Positions 14,838-22,713 of a stretch of 23,545 nucleotides of DNA are shown piece after piece. The translations under genes were made by a program, and so were the position numbers. The notes under the pieces are model-generated. The model ran no database searches, was not told the DNA's origin, and saw only the letters and a list, made by a program, of their open reading frames with translations. Every line of letters begins with the position of its first letter. Positions within the stretch are counted from its first letter, which is position 1. Source of the stretch: JAAUQA01 sp036351435 (lineage in GTDB: Bacteria; Pseudomonadota; Gammaproteobacteria; Competibacterales; Competibacteraceae); the NCBI GenBank assembly GCA_036351435.1, contig JAZBPA010000188.1, positions 1 through 23,545 of the forward strand, in the 5' to 3' direction.

Positions 14838-15424
14838 CCGCTGCGCTGTTCGCCAGTCAACTCCTGTTTGTTTCGTTTTGTCTGTGGTTTTGGTGGCGGT
14901 TGCATACCAACTCACAGCGCTTAGCCGACCATTTGGAACCGGCAGCTAGTCAATCCGCTTTAGTCGCTAACCTAAACCGGCAATTACAGGCCTATCTCGA
15001 TAAAAATCTGTTTGCGCGCGCCGATAGCCGTGGATTTAGCCGGGTGCTGGTGACTTGTCGGGAAACTCATGACGGTTATCGGAATGTAGAAGAGTTATTG
15101 GCTTTTGTTGCCACACTGACTGACCAGGATCAGATCTCACAGCAAGAAAAACTGATCAAAGCGATTTATCAGCTACAAGATGCACTGAATTTGCCCGATA
15201 AGACGCTACAGGCATGCCTGCACCCTATTCTGGAACAGTTGCAACACTCCACAGTTCTCGGCCGTCAGGTCGGTGCTGTGGAACAAGTGCGCCGTGGCGA
15301 TCCGGCGGATGCCCGCAGTATGTGGCTGCTGACCCGCGGCACCCGAGTGCAACAACCGCTTGGCGTGGTGGTACGCGATCCGGAAGGGAAGATCATCAAT
15401 AAAGCCAAGGTTTTGTGCGCCTGA
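14834..15424 (+). CDS. Membrane-anchored helical hypothetical protein (operon gene 5)
   Basis: I recognise no family. The 196-residue product starts at an ATGA overlap with gene 4. One Trp/Phe-rich membrane helix (about 3-22, ending WFWWRL) is followed by a helical domain of about 130 residues (LNRQLQAYLDKNLFARADS, ELLAFVATLTDQDQISQQEK). The C-terminal 40 residues look beta-rich (SMWLLTRGTRVQQPLGVVVRDPEGKIINKA). The Arg/His after the helix suggests that the large domain is cytoplasmic, which would place it beside the Hsp70-like ATPase; this is inference. It is the last member of the tightly packed run; DUF2333 follows after 76 bases. Confidence 0.83.
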   Translation: MTAALFASQLLFVSFCLWFWWRLHTNSQRLADHLEPAASQSALVANLNRQLQAYLDKNLFARADSRGFSRVLVTCRETHDGYRNVEELLAFVATLTDQDQISQQEKLIKAIYQLQDALNLPDKTLQACLHPILEQLQHSTVLGRQVGAVEQVRRGDPADARSMWLLTRGTRVQQPLGVVVRDPEGKIINKAKVLCA

Positions 15425-15500
15425 GCCTGCGTCCATCCCTTATGTCGTCATAACCCACTAAAATTAACTCATCGTTACTTATTGTCACAGGATGCTTCTT

Positions 15501-16568
15501 ATGAGCGCACGCACCTTCTTCGGCAAACTCAAAAACGCCTGCAGTTATCTGATCGGCCTATACAACCCTAAGAACGTGAGGGACAAGGGGGTCCTCTGGA
15601 CCCTGAAACTGACGCTGGTGACTTACATCATCGTCGTTCTCGGTCTAATGTTTTATTGGAGTCGTGAACCGGGCTTTTTCGATATTCAACCCGTCGCCTT
15701 GGAAATGGCTGGTGGCGATGAGGCCAAGGCGAATGTGCCGGGCTTCGCTGTTACAGCTGCTTTGATTAAGATCGCTGATACGTTGCTCAATAAGCCTGGC
15801 GGCTATCTCAGCAATGATCTGTCCTTACCCAGTTACGTGATGGATAACATGCCAAGTTGGGAATTCGGCGTGCTGACCGATTTGCGCGAAGCGACCCGCG
15901 CTTTGCGTAACGAGTTCAGCCGGGCTCAGTCGCAGTCTGAGGAAGATAAAGATTTAATGGCCGCGGATGCCCAATTCCATTTCGACCCGAACAGTTGGTT
16001 GGTACCTCCCACCGAAATGGAATATAAAAAAGGGGTTGCGGCGTTACAGCGCTATCTGGACCGGCTAAGCAGTAACCCCTCGCAGGCGCGTTTCTTTGTC
16101 CGCGCTGATAACCTGAATGCCTATCTGGTAGTGGTGGAAAAGCGCTTAGGCAGTTTAGCCCACCGGTTGAGTTCTAATGTCCCTGATCTACTCTACACCC
16201 CAGCCGCTCAAGCTACCGACGGCAGTGCCGACCCGGACAAGCCACTGAGTGAAGTGACTTCCACCACACCCTGGATGGAGATTGATAATGTATTTTTCGA
16301 AGCGCGGGGTTATGTGTGGGCGTTGTTGCATATGTTGAAAGCCGTTGAAATCGATTTTGCCGGTATCCTGGAGAGCAAACGAGCCCGTCCTGCCCTGCAG
16401 CGGATTATTCACAAACTGAAAAACGCGGAACATCAGATCTGGAGCCCATTGATCATGAACAACAACGGCTTCGGCATTTTTACCAACCATTCCTTGATTA
16501 TGGCCTCGTATATTTCGCGGGCCAACGCGGCGATTATTGATTTACGAATTCTGTTGATGCAGGGTTAA
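15501..16568 (+). CDS. DUF2333-family inner-membrane protein (operon gene 6)
   Basis: The 355-residue product closely matches my recall of DUF2333 along its length. It has a cytoplasmic N-terminus and one membrane helix (about 33-52). Family blocks follow: YWSREPGFFD, LLNKPGGYLSNDLSLP, DNMPSWEFGVL, ALRNEFSRAQSQSEEDKDL, FDPNSWLVPPTEMEY, ADNLNAYLVVVEKRLGSL, TPWMEIDNVFFEARGYVWALLHML and GFGIFTNHSLIMASYISRANAAIIDLR. The bulk should be periplasmic. The function of the family is unknown. ATG 15501 is preferred over ATG 15492 because the CAGGA site ends 8 bases before it. A 76-base gap separates it from gene 5, so it could have its own promoter, though I see no clear one. Its place beside the ATPase genes suggests a shared process. 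Confidence 0.9.
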   Translation: MSARTFFGKLKNACSYLIGLYNPKNVRDKGVLWTLKLTLVTYIIVVLGLMFYWSREPGFFDIQPVALEMAGGDEAKANVPGFAVTAALIKIADTLLNKPGGYLSNDLSLPSYVMDNMPSWEFGVLTDLREATRALRNEFSRAQSQSEEDKDLMAADAQFHFDPNSWLVPPTEMEYKKGVAALQRYLDRLSSNPSQARFFVRADNLNAYLVVVEKRLGSLAHRLSSNVPDLLYTPAAQATDGSADPDKPLSEVTSTTPWMEIDNVFFEARGYVWALLHMLKAVEIDFAGILESKRARPALQRIIHKLKNAEHQIWSPLIMNNNGFGIFTNHSLIMASYISRANAAIIDLRILLMQG

Positions 16569-16698
16569 TCAAGAAACTGCCCCATACCAAGGGAATCGCC
16601 ATAGGCGCTGGCAGTGCTGATTTCACTCCACACTGAGGCTGAGCCGGTCTATGCTTGTCAGGATAACAACCAGCATTTGATTCAGCTGAGGATAGGGA

Positions 16699-18168
16699 AT
16701 GGAACGCAGCGCCCAAACCAGCCTTTTCTTGCAACGGGTAGGGGATTTTATGAGCCCGTTGCCACCCTCGGTAACAACAGATACGACTTGTTTGGTGGTT
16801 GTCGAGCAAATGCGCCTGAGCAAAGCGCCACGGGTTTTGGTGTTGACCCCCACCGGCAGCATCGCCGGCATTATCAGCTCAGGCGATATTCTCCATCAGG
16901 TGACTTTCGTTACCGATAAGCTCACTCCTGCGCAAGTGGTCATGAGCCAGCCGGTACATACGGTGCGTGCCGACTTGCCACTGTTTCGCGCCGTTGCCCT
17001 GATGCGAGACAGGAATTTGCGCCACTTACCGGTGGTTGATCAAGACAACCGTCCGCAGGGCATGTTGCGGGTGGAAGATGTGCTGACCCCGCTATTAGGT
17101 AAGCAACTGGCTTTGGTCGAGTCAATCTCAACCGATCGTACGCTCGCGGAACTCAGCCAAGCCAAGCACAGTCAGGCCGAGTTAGCTGCAGTATTGTTGG
17201 AGCAACGCGTACCACCGCCTGAAATCATGGCTGTTCTAACGACACTCAACGACGAGCTTTATCGCCGGGTATTGGAGCAGGCGCTTGAAGAGATGGCCGA
17301 ACGTGGGTGGGGTCCACCGCCAGTACCGTTCGCCGCAGTGGTCACTGGCTCGGCCGGGCGTCGGGAAAGTTTATTACGCCCCGATCAAGACAATGGGTTC
17401 ATCTTGGCGAATTACCCCGACGAGCACTATTCAAAAATCAACGATTATTTTTACGAATTGGCCAATCGCATGAATATCGGCCTTGACGCGGTTGGCATTC
17501 CGCTGTGTATCGGCTATGTAATGGCCAACAATCATTCCTGGCGCAAGCGGTTGCAGGAATGGCAAACACAGTTTCTAAATTGGATGCGTAAACCCTCGCT
17601 GGCCTCTACCACTTTATTGGATATCTGGATTGATTTTCGCCATGTATTCGGCGATCGCAATCTGACTCAGCAACTGCGCGATTCCATTACCGACAACGTG
17701 CCTCGGCATCATGGATTTATGCGCGAACTGGAAGTGTTGCAGTTCGATCACGATGTAGCCATCACTCCATTTCGGACCCTCAAGCGGGAACGTCTTCCCG
17801 GTCAGGAGGGGCATCGCAAAGTTGACATTAAACGCAACGGGTTGCGCCCGTTATTGGAAGGCGTACGTCTGCTAGGCTTACAGGCAGGCATTGCCACCAC
17901 TGAAACAGTCAAACGACTTGCTGTGTTAAAGCAACGGAACGTGCTAAAGGCGGAATTAGCAGATGCTGTTCAGGACGCATTTATCTGTCTTACGGGATTA
18001 TTGTTGCGTGAACAAATCCGCGCACAGCGGGAAGATCGGTTGCCTGGAGCCTATATCGCCCCGGAAGCGCTTTCCCCGTGGGAACTTCGTCGGCTCAAAG
18101 AATCCTTGCGGACCGTAGCGCGCTTGCGCAGCACAGTGCATATGGAATTTACTGCAGAAGTGTTTTGA
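16699..18168 (+). CDS. CBS-pair / DUF294 nucleotidyltransferase-like signalling protein
   Basis: The 489-residue cytosolic product has two CBS motifs (about 14-70 and 77-133: IAGIISSGDILHQV, MLRVEDVLTPLL) that usually bind adenine nucleotides. A linker helix of about 60 residues leads to a DUF294 nucleotidyltransferase-fold domain with GSAGRRESLLRPDQDNGFIL (217-236), where the acidic DQDN pair matches the GlnD-like active site. The C-terminal DUF294 helical domain runs to the end (VDIKRNGLRPLLEGVRLLGL). The cyclic-nucleotide domain often found at the N-terminus of this family is absent. ATG 16699 has GAGGAT/AGGGA upstream. It lies 130 bases after DUF2333, so membership of the same operon is possible but not shown. 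In other genomes such genes often neighbour a DnaQ-like exonuclease; none is here. Confidence 0.92.
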   Translation: MERSAQTSLFLQRVGDFMSPLPPSVTTDTTCLVVVEQMRLSKAPRVLVLTPTGSIAGIISSGDILHQVTFVTDKLTPAQVVMSQPVHTVRADLPLFRAVALMRDRNLRHLPVVDQDNRPQGMLRVEDVLTPLLGKQLALVESISTDRTLAELSQAKHSQAELAAVLLEQRVPPPEIMAVLTTLNDELYRRVLEQALEEMAERGWGPPPVPFAAVVTGSAGRRESLLRPDQDNGFILANYPDEHYSKINDYFYELANRMNIGLDAVGIPLCIGYVMANNHSWRKRLQEWQTQFLNWMRKPSLASTTLLDIWIDFRHVFGDRNLTQQLRDSITDNVPRHHGFMRELEVLQFDHDVAITPFRTLKRERLPGQEGHRKVDIKRNGLRPLLEGVRLLGLQAGIATTETVKRLAVLKQRNVLKAELADAVQDAFICLTGLLLREQIRAQREDRLPGAYIAPEALSPWELRRLKESLRTVARLRSTVHMEFTAEVF

Positions 18169-18278
18169 GCAAGGATAACTAGCTAGCAGCCACGGCAGAC
18201 GCAAGTTCCGATTTCCCGTATCATGCGGCCCGGGCGCGGACCGATTTGTTCGCACACTATTAGCTCGTAGGGGGTTTA

Positions 18279-19373
18279 ATGAACACGTATTTTTTCACGG
18301 GATTTCCGGGCTTTATCGCTACTGCCTTGATCCGCAAGATGATTCGCGAGGATTATCCTATCGCTGAGATCAACCTGTTAGTGCTGCCTGATATGCTGGA
18401 CAAAGCACAGGCCGAGGTCGCCAAAATTACTGCCGGTGAGAATATCCCGGCGGACAAATTACGTATCATCCAAGGCGACATCACCAAGCCCAACTTAGCG
18501 CTTGAATCTGGTGAAGACGCCCGACTCAAAGAAGCTGTCACCCATGTCTTTCATCTCGCCGCTGTTTACGACTTGGCTGTACCTGAACACATCGCCCAAA
18601 CAGTTAATGTTACTGGTACTGGTCTAGTGAATGAGTGGTTGTTGACGCTGAAAAATCTGCAGCGTTACGTGTATTTCAGCACCGCTTATGTATCCGGTAA
18701 GCGGGAAGGACCGATTCTGGAAACCGAGTTGGAGATGGGTCAATCGTTTAAAAACCATTACGAGCGCACCAAATATGAAGCGGAAGTGCTGGTCCGGCAA
18801 ATCGTCGATAGAATACCGACCACGATCATCCGGCCCGGCATTGTAGTGGGCGATTCCAAGACCGGAGAAACGATCAAATTCGACGGGCCGTATTTCATCC
18901 TGAATTTGTTCGAACATCTTAAGTTCATGCCGTTTATCCCGTATTTTGGCCCCGGCAAGGCGGAAGCTAATTTCGTCCCGGTTGATTACATCTTCGATGC
19001 CACGCTCTATTTGGGCCATGCCGAAGCCGGGGTGGGCAAGACCTATCATTTGACGGATCCGAAACCCCATACGGTACGGGAAATATACCGTGCGCTGATG
19101 GAAGAATCACTGGGCCGCAAACCGGTCGGTACGCTGCCGGTGGCGGCTGCCAAAGTGTCGTTAGCAGTCCCCCCGGCGCGTAAATGGTTGCAGGTTGAGT
19201 TGGAATCGCTGGATTATTTCACCTGCTTGTCATCTTACGATTGTTCGCAAGCGCAGCAGGATCTGGAAGGTTCGGGGGTGGCGTGTCCTGATTTCAAAAG
19301 CTATCTGCCGACCCTGGTAGCTTATTACCAGCAGCATAAGCACGATAAGGACAAACAGTTGGTCATTCACTGA
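18279..19373 (+). CDS. Extended SDR, NAD(P)-dependent reductase (NAD_binding_4 / male-sterility type)
   Basis: The 364-residue product is an extended short-chain dehydrogenase. It has TGFPGFIA at 7-14 (TGxxGxxG with the last Gly replaced by Ala), a conserved acid in QGDITKP, VFHLAAVYDL, Ser134 in YFSTAYVSG, and the catalytic Tyr161-x3-Lys165 (NHYERTKYEAE). Downstream are IIRPGIVVGDSKTGE and an NFVPVDYIFDA substrate-domain motif. The pattern is closest to the thioester-reductase/fatty acyl-CoA reductase class (PF07993), which reduces acyl thioesters, but the substrate is unknown. AGGGGG lies 8-9 bases before the ATG. It is monocistronic, 110 bases after the CBS-DUF294 gene; a hairpin follows its stop. 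Confidence 0.87.
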   Translation: MNTYFFTGFPGFIATALIRKMIREDYPIAEINLLVLPDMLDKAQAEVAKITAGENIPADKLRIIQGDITKPNLALESGEDARLKEAVTHVFHLAAVYDLAVPEHIAQTVNVTGTGLVNEWLLTLKNLQRYVYFSTAYVSGKREGPILETELEMGQSFKNHYERTKYEAEVLVRQIVDRIPTTIIRPGIVVGDSKTGETIKFDGPYFILNLFEHLKFMPFIPYFGPGKAEANFVPVDYIFDATLYLGHAEAGVGKTYHLTDPKPHTVREIYRALMEESLGRKPVGTLPVAAAKVSLAVPPARKWLQVELESLDYFTCLSSYDCSQAQQDLEGSGVACPDFKSYLPTLVAYYQQHKHDKDKQLVIH

Positions 19374-19399
19374 CCGGTATACCACTGAATTTTTTGATG

Positions 19400-19437
19400 A
19401 TCGGGTTATGGGAGCTATCCAGTTACCACAACCCGAT
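19400..19437 (+). other. Hairpin between the SDR gene and the 27-residue microprotein
   Basis: Arms atcgggttatgg (19400-19411) and ccacaacccgat (19426-19437) pair at 11 of 12 positions around a 14-base loop. No U-run follows on either strand, so it is not a standard intrinsic terminator. It lies 50 bases before the microprotein start and could protect an mRNA end or form part of a small regulatory leader. Confidence 0.45.
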
Positions 19438-19487
19438 TACAATCACTTTCAGAGTTGATACCCATGTTTAGGAAAGAGGCGATTGTT

Positions 19488-19571
19488 ATGGCGTTTTCTC
19501 TGTTGCTGTTGCTCATTTTCGGAGTTATCGCGGGTTTCGTGGGGCCGTGGGTAATGCAATTAATTGGGTAG
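19488..19571 (+). CDS. 27-residue single-helix membrane microprotein
   Basis: ATG 19488 sits 8 bases after an AAGAGG ribosome site (19474-19479) and opens a 27-residue frame ending TAG at 19569-19571. The peptide is almost entirely hydrophobic (FSLLLLLIFGVIAGFVGPWVM), with a GxxxG-like pattern and a Pro-Trp near the C-terminal side, so it should span the inner membrane once. An upstream in-frame ATG at 19464 would add eight residues (MFRKEAIV), but its ribosome site is weaker. I recognise no family. It could be a small regulator or a subunit partner of a membrane complex; nothing in the sequence says which. A secreted Cys-repeat protein starts 35 bases later. Confidence 0.5.
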   Translation: MAFSLLLLLIFGVIAGFVGPWVMQLIG

Positions 19572-19605
19572 TAAGTCCTAGTTCAGTTATCAGGAGTGTC
19601 CAATC

Positions 19606-20163
19606 ATGAATGCGTTCGGTTTCAAAGCGACAACAGGGGTAATGTTTTCGCTCACCGCCCTTATTTTGATCGCCTTCACGCCGGCTAAGGTTCGCGCTGC
19701 TGACCGAGATTTCTGCACCAGCTATGCCCGCCAGGCCGTCAGACAATACGATGAAAACCAAAGACGTGACTGTGGTCTTAAAGGCGGTCGTTGGCACTCC
19801 AATTATGACGACCACTACCGGTGGTGCCGGGATAATTCCTATGACAAAGCCGACAAGTCAAACCGTAAACGAGAAGAGGATTTGCGACGCTGCAGGAGAG
19901 AATCTAATCGTCCCGACTATGGCCGTCCCGATTATGGAGATCCCTCGTCTGATCGGCGGGAATTTTGCGAAAGTTACGCACGCACAGCCGTTTGGCAAGG
20001 TAATGAAAATCGCAACAAAGGCTGCGGCTTCTCGGGACCACTTTGGCACACTGACCAAAAAAGCCACTACAAGTGGTGTTTGAGAGTTTCAAACACCGAG
20101 ATTGTGGAAGCGCGTCAGCGACGTAGCCGCGGGCTTTCACGATGTGGCGGTGATCCTCGTTGA
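19606..20163 (+). CDS. Secreted protein with two four-cysteine tandem repeats
   Basis: The 185-residue product has a signal peptide (core FSLTALILIAF, cleavage near VRAAD, about 31-32). The mature part is a tandem duplication offset by exactly 84 residues. Repeat 1 has Cys37, 56, 74 and 96; repeat 2 has Cys121, 140, 158 and 180, so spacings of 19, 18 and 22 are identical in both. Shared blocks are C-x-SYAR-x-AV, EN-xxxxx-CG, WH and HYxWC. A short RPDYG duplication and a charged linker join them. Eight cysteines in a periplasmic protein suggest two copies of a disulfide-stabilised domain. Ribosome site CAGGAG at 19591-19596. Function unknown; it is rich in Arg and Asp, so may bind a charged partner. 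Confidence 0.88.
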   Translation: MNAFGFKATTGVMFSLTALILIAFTPAKVRAADRDFCTSYARQAVRQYDENQRRDCGLKGGRWHSNYDDHYRWCRDNSYDKADKSNRKREEDLRRCRRESNRPDYGRPDYGDPSSDRREFCESYARTAVWQGNENRNKGCGFSGPLWHTDQKSHYKWCLRVSNTEIVEARQRRSRGLSRCGGDPR

Positions 20164-20186
20164 GTGCTCAGTCGAAACGCCAAACG

Positions 20187-20741
20187 CTAGGCTTCTTTGG
20201 CAGCAGACTCTTCGTTAGAATCAAGCACCCGACTGAACACAGTAGCACCGCACTGTGGGCATTTCGGAATAACCGCTGTCGCGTGAAAGGCCAACTGTTC
20301 CCCGCACTGGTCACACTGCAATGTGCCTGGCCCGGTAATTTCGCCACTGGAGTAATGAGACGCACGTTCCACAATTTCTGAAAAATTCAGCAACTCCAGA
20401 CGAGTTTTATCAGCGGCACTGGCAAAGAATTCGAACAGGCGCTCTTCAATCAATTCCAGATCAAAACGCAGCCAAGTATTTAGATCATGGCCGGTTTCAG
20501 CCAGATAGTGTCCGGCATCTTGCAGGTCCCGTTTCAAGTAATCGCTGACTATATGCGCCTCTTCTCGGGTCAACTCACCGAGTTCCACAGCCTTTCCTGC
20601 AGCATGTTCGATACTGCGTTGGAGATTGGGTAAGGTTTCCTTTTCAACATGCTCGAATTCTTCGAGCACCGTTTTTACCCGTTCTACCATTCTGTCATAG
20701 GCTTGAATCAGTTTATTGTCGTGGTGGGAAGACTCGCTCAT
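20187..20741 (-). CDS. DUF1451 (YbeL-like) zinc-ribbon protein
   Basis: The 184-residue product has a long helical N-terminal part (1-130) and a C-terminal zinc ribbon with Cys143-x2-Cys146 (CDQCGEQL) and Cys161-x2-Cys164 (CPQCGATVF), the arrangement of the DUF1451/YbeL family. The helical part carries the family segments YLKRDLQDAGHYLAETGHDLNTWLRFDLELIEE and LLDFAD-like LLNFSEIVE. It is cytoplasmic, with no known enzymatic role. ATG 20741 has TAGGAG 8 bases upstream. It is convergent with the Cys-repeat gene (23-base gap, no clear terminator) and divergent from the MscS-like gene, so its promoter lies in 20742-20918. Confidence 0.92.
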   Translation of the reverse strand: MSESSHHDNKLIQAYDRMVERVKTVLEEFEHVEKETLPNLQRSIEHAAGKAVELGELTREEAHIVSDYLKRDLQDAGHYLAETGHDLNTWLRFDLELIEERLFEFFASAADKTRLELLNFSEIVERASHYSSGEITGPGTLQCDQCGEQLAFHATAVIPKCPQCGATVFSRVLDSNEESAAKEA

Positions 20742-20918
20742 GATCGACTCCTAAGTATTGCCCGGTTGTTTAAAATGGGGGTTTACCATTCTATGCTGCT
20801 AGTCGTTTACAAGCGATAATTTCTCGGTCATAACCAGCTGATCGAATATTCATCTCGTTCTATCCGGCATCAATAGCGCTCTGTGCTCGCCGGTTTACCT
20901 TCTGGAGCATTCCTCAGT

Positions 20919-22682
20919 ATGTCCACCATGCAGCACCTCACGCGGTTGTTTTTAGCTTGGCTAATGATTGCACTATCGATTGGGGCAGTGCCTGTTTTAG
21001 CGAAGGACCCTGCGCCGGTGGAATCGCCCACCGAACCTGCAGCTATTGAGGAGACGGCCGCTCAATCACCGGAACTTCAGCAAGCTATCGACCGGCTGAC
21101 CGATATTCATCAATCGTTGTCCGATAAACGCCCCAATCTTGATGAATTGAAACAACAGGTTAATAAAGCTCGTGAAGACGAACGCAAACAAGAGTTACAA
21201 GAAGATCTCACCGACCTACAAAATAAAATCCAGCAATTGAACAGTTCTTTTGAACGGATTGCGATTGGTGGTATCGACCTGTCGATTTTCTCAGATGAAC
21301 CTGAAGCTGCATTTAATTGGCAGGAAGAGCTCATTGAGATCACCCGGCCGATTCTGAGCGGCCTCAAAGAGCTTACCGATAAACCCCGCAAAATTGAGGA
21401 ACTGCGCAGCCAAATCAACCGCCAGGAAGACCAGCTGGAGATTATCGACAAGGCGCTCGATTCGATAACGGTATTTCAGGGACACACGCTACCTGCCCCG
21501 GTTGAGGAAAAACTCAAAGGACTTGCCGCCGATTGGCAGCAGCGTCGTAGCGATATTGAGCAGGAACTTGAAAATGCTAGATTTCAGCTAGCCAGCCTCC
21601 AGGGTAACGACGTTTCTCCCCTGGAAGCTGTGCAGATGGCATTGGACGAATTTCTCCGTGGTCGTGGGTTAACCCTGGGGTTAGCGGCTTTGGCGTTTAT
21701 CGCGGTTTGGGTATTCATGCGTACCTTGCTGTGGGTCCATGAAAAAGCCGGTAACCGACGAAACCAGAAGCAACGCATCAAGAAAGCCCGATTAATCCGC
21801 TACAGTTACCGTCTACTCACCGGGGTTTTCGCCGTCTTCGCGGTTTTGATCGTGTTTTATCTTCGCAGCGATTTGCTGCTGTTGGTCTTGGCGATTCTCG
21901 CCCTGGTGGTGCTGGGATTGGGACTGCGTCAAACCTTGCCGCGTTACATCACTGAAATCCGCTTGCTGTTGGATGTGGGACCGGTGCGAACCGGAGAACG
22001 GGTGATTTACAATGGGATACCGTTACAGGTCAAATCGATTAACGTGTATTCGGTGCTGCGCAATCCAGTCTTGGAAGGCGTAATTCGTTTGCCGCTAGCG
22101 ATGCTCAACGAGCTGATATCACGCCCCTGTGGTGTTGAGCCTTGGTTCCCTTGCCAGGAGGGAGACTATGTTCTGCTACCCGATGGTCGGCTAGGACAAG
22201 TGCTAAGACAGACTCTGGATCAGGTGCAACTCAAGGTGGTTGGCAGTGTCGTTCATTACCCGACAGCTGATTTTTTCCAACTCAATGTGCGCAATCTGTC
22301 ACGGCAGGGTTTCGGTCTTGCCGTTACGTTCGGCATCGACTATCGTCATCAAGCAATCTGTTTGGATTTAGTCCCAGAGCGCTTCCAGCAAGCGCTTATT
22401 ACCGCGTTTGAAAACGCCGGACTGGCTGAGCAAGTGGAAGATATTGCGGTGGAATTTAAGGAAGCAGGGGCCAGTTCACTGGATTACTTGCTCTATCTCA
22501 CCATGAAAGGCGAAGCAGCGAGTGCGTATTTCAAACTCGGGCGGTTGGCGCAACAAACCTGCGTGGCAGTATGCAACCAGGAAAACTGGGGTATTCCGTT
22601 CGGCCAGTTGACCATCCACCAAGGTGACGGGTTTGAGGCCCTGCGGAACCGGGACCGGATCGTGGGCACTCACTCCGATTAG
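20919..22682 (+). CDS. MscS-like mechanosensitive channel family protein with apparent duplicated beta domain
   Basis: The 587-residue product begins with a signal peptide (1-28) and a periplasmic coiled-coil region (about 50-230, many Glu/Gln/Arg/Leu heptads). Three membrane helices follow (about 250-271, 297-315, 317-338). The third, rich in Leu, Ala and Gly, is the likely pore helix. Next come two similar 50-residue segments (353-403 and 408-460), each of the form G(E/D)xV...(L/Y)Pxx. The MscS C-terminal alpha/beta domain closes the protein, ending in NQENWGIPFGQLTIH, which matches the usual GIxxPxPQxxVH. The plan is that of small MscK/YjeP-type channels that open under osmotic downshift. 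ATG 20919 is chosen because GGAG lies 11 bases upstream; a GTG at 20883 is possible. Confidence 0.87.
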   Translation: MSTMQHLTRLFLAWLMIALSIGAVPVLAKDPAPVESPTEPAAIEETAAQSPELQQAIDRLTDIHQSLSDKRPNLDELKQQVNKAREDERKQELQEDLTDLQNKIQQLNSSFERIAIGGIDLSIFSDEPEAAFNWQEELIEITRPILSGLKELTDKPRKIEELRSQINRQEDQLEIIDKALDSITVFQGHTLPAPVEEKLKGLAADWQQRRSDIEQELENARFQLASLQGNDVSPLEAVQMALDEFLRGRGLTLGLAALAFIAVWVFMRTLLWVHEKAGNRRNQKQRIKKARLIRYSYRLLTGVFAVFAVLIVFYLRSDLLLLVLAILALVVLGLGLRQTLPRYITEIRLLLDVGPVRTGERVIYNGIPLQVKSINVYSVLRNPVLEGVIRLPLAMLNELISRPCGVEPWFPCQEGDYVLLPDGRLGQVLRQTLDQVQLKVVGSVVHYPTADFFQLNVRNLSRQGFGLAVTFGIDYRHQAICLDLVPERFQQALITAFENAGLAEQVEDIAVEFKEAGASSLDYLLYLTMKGEAASAYFKLGRLAQQTCVAVCNQENWGIPFGQLTIHQGDGFEALRNRDRIVGTHSD

Positions 22683-22713
22683 CAACCATCCACCCCCTGC
22701 GGAGAGCTAACTT

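Noticed and set aside
16569..16698. Possible terminator or promoter between DUF2333 and the CBS gene
   Set aside because: No stem followed by a T-run and no convincing -35/-10 pair found by eye.
17080..17095. ctgaccccgct string resembling the dispersed repeat
   Set aside because: Lies in the CBS-DUF294 coding sequence and matches only about 8 bases, so chance.
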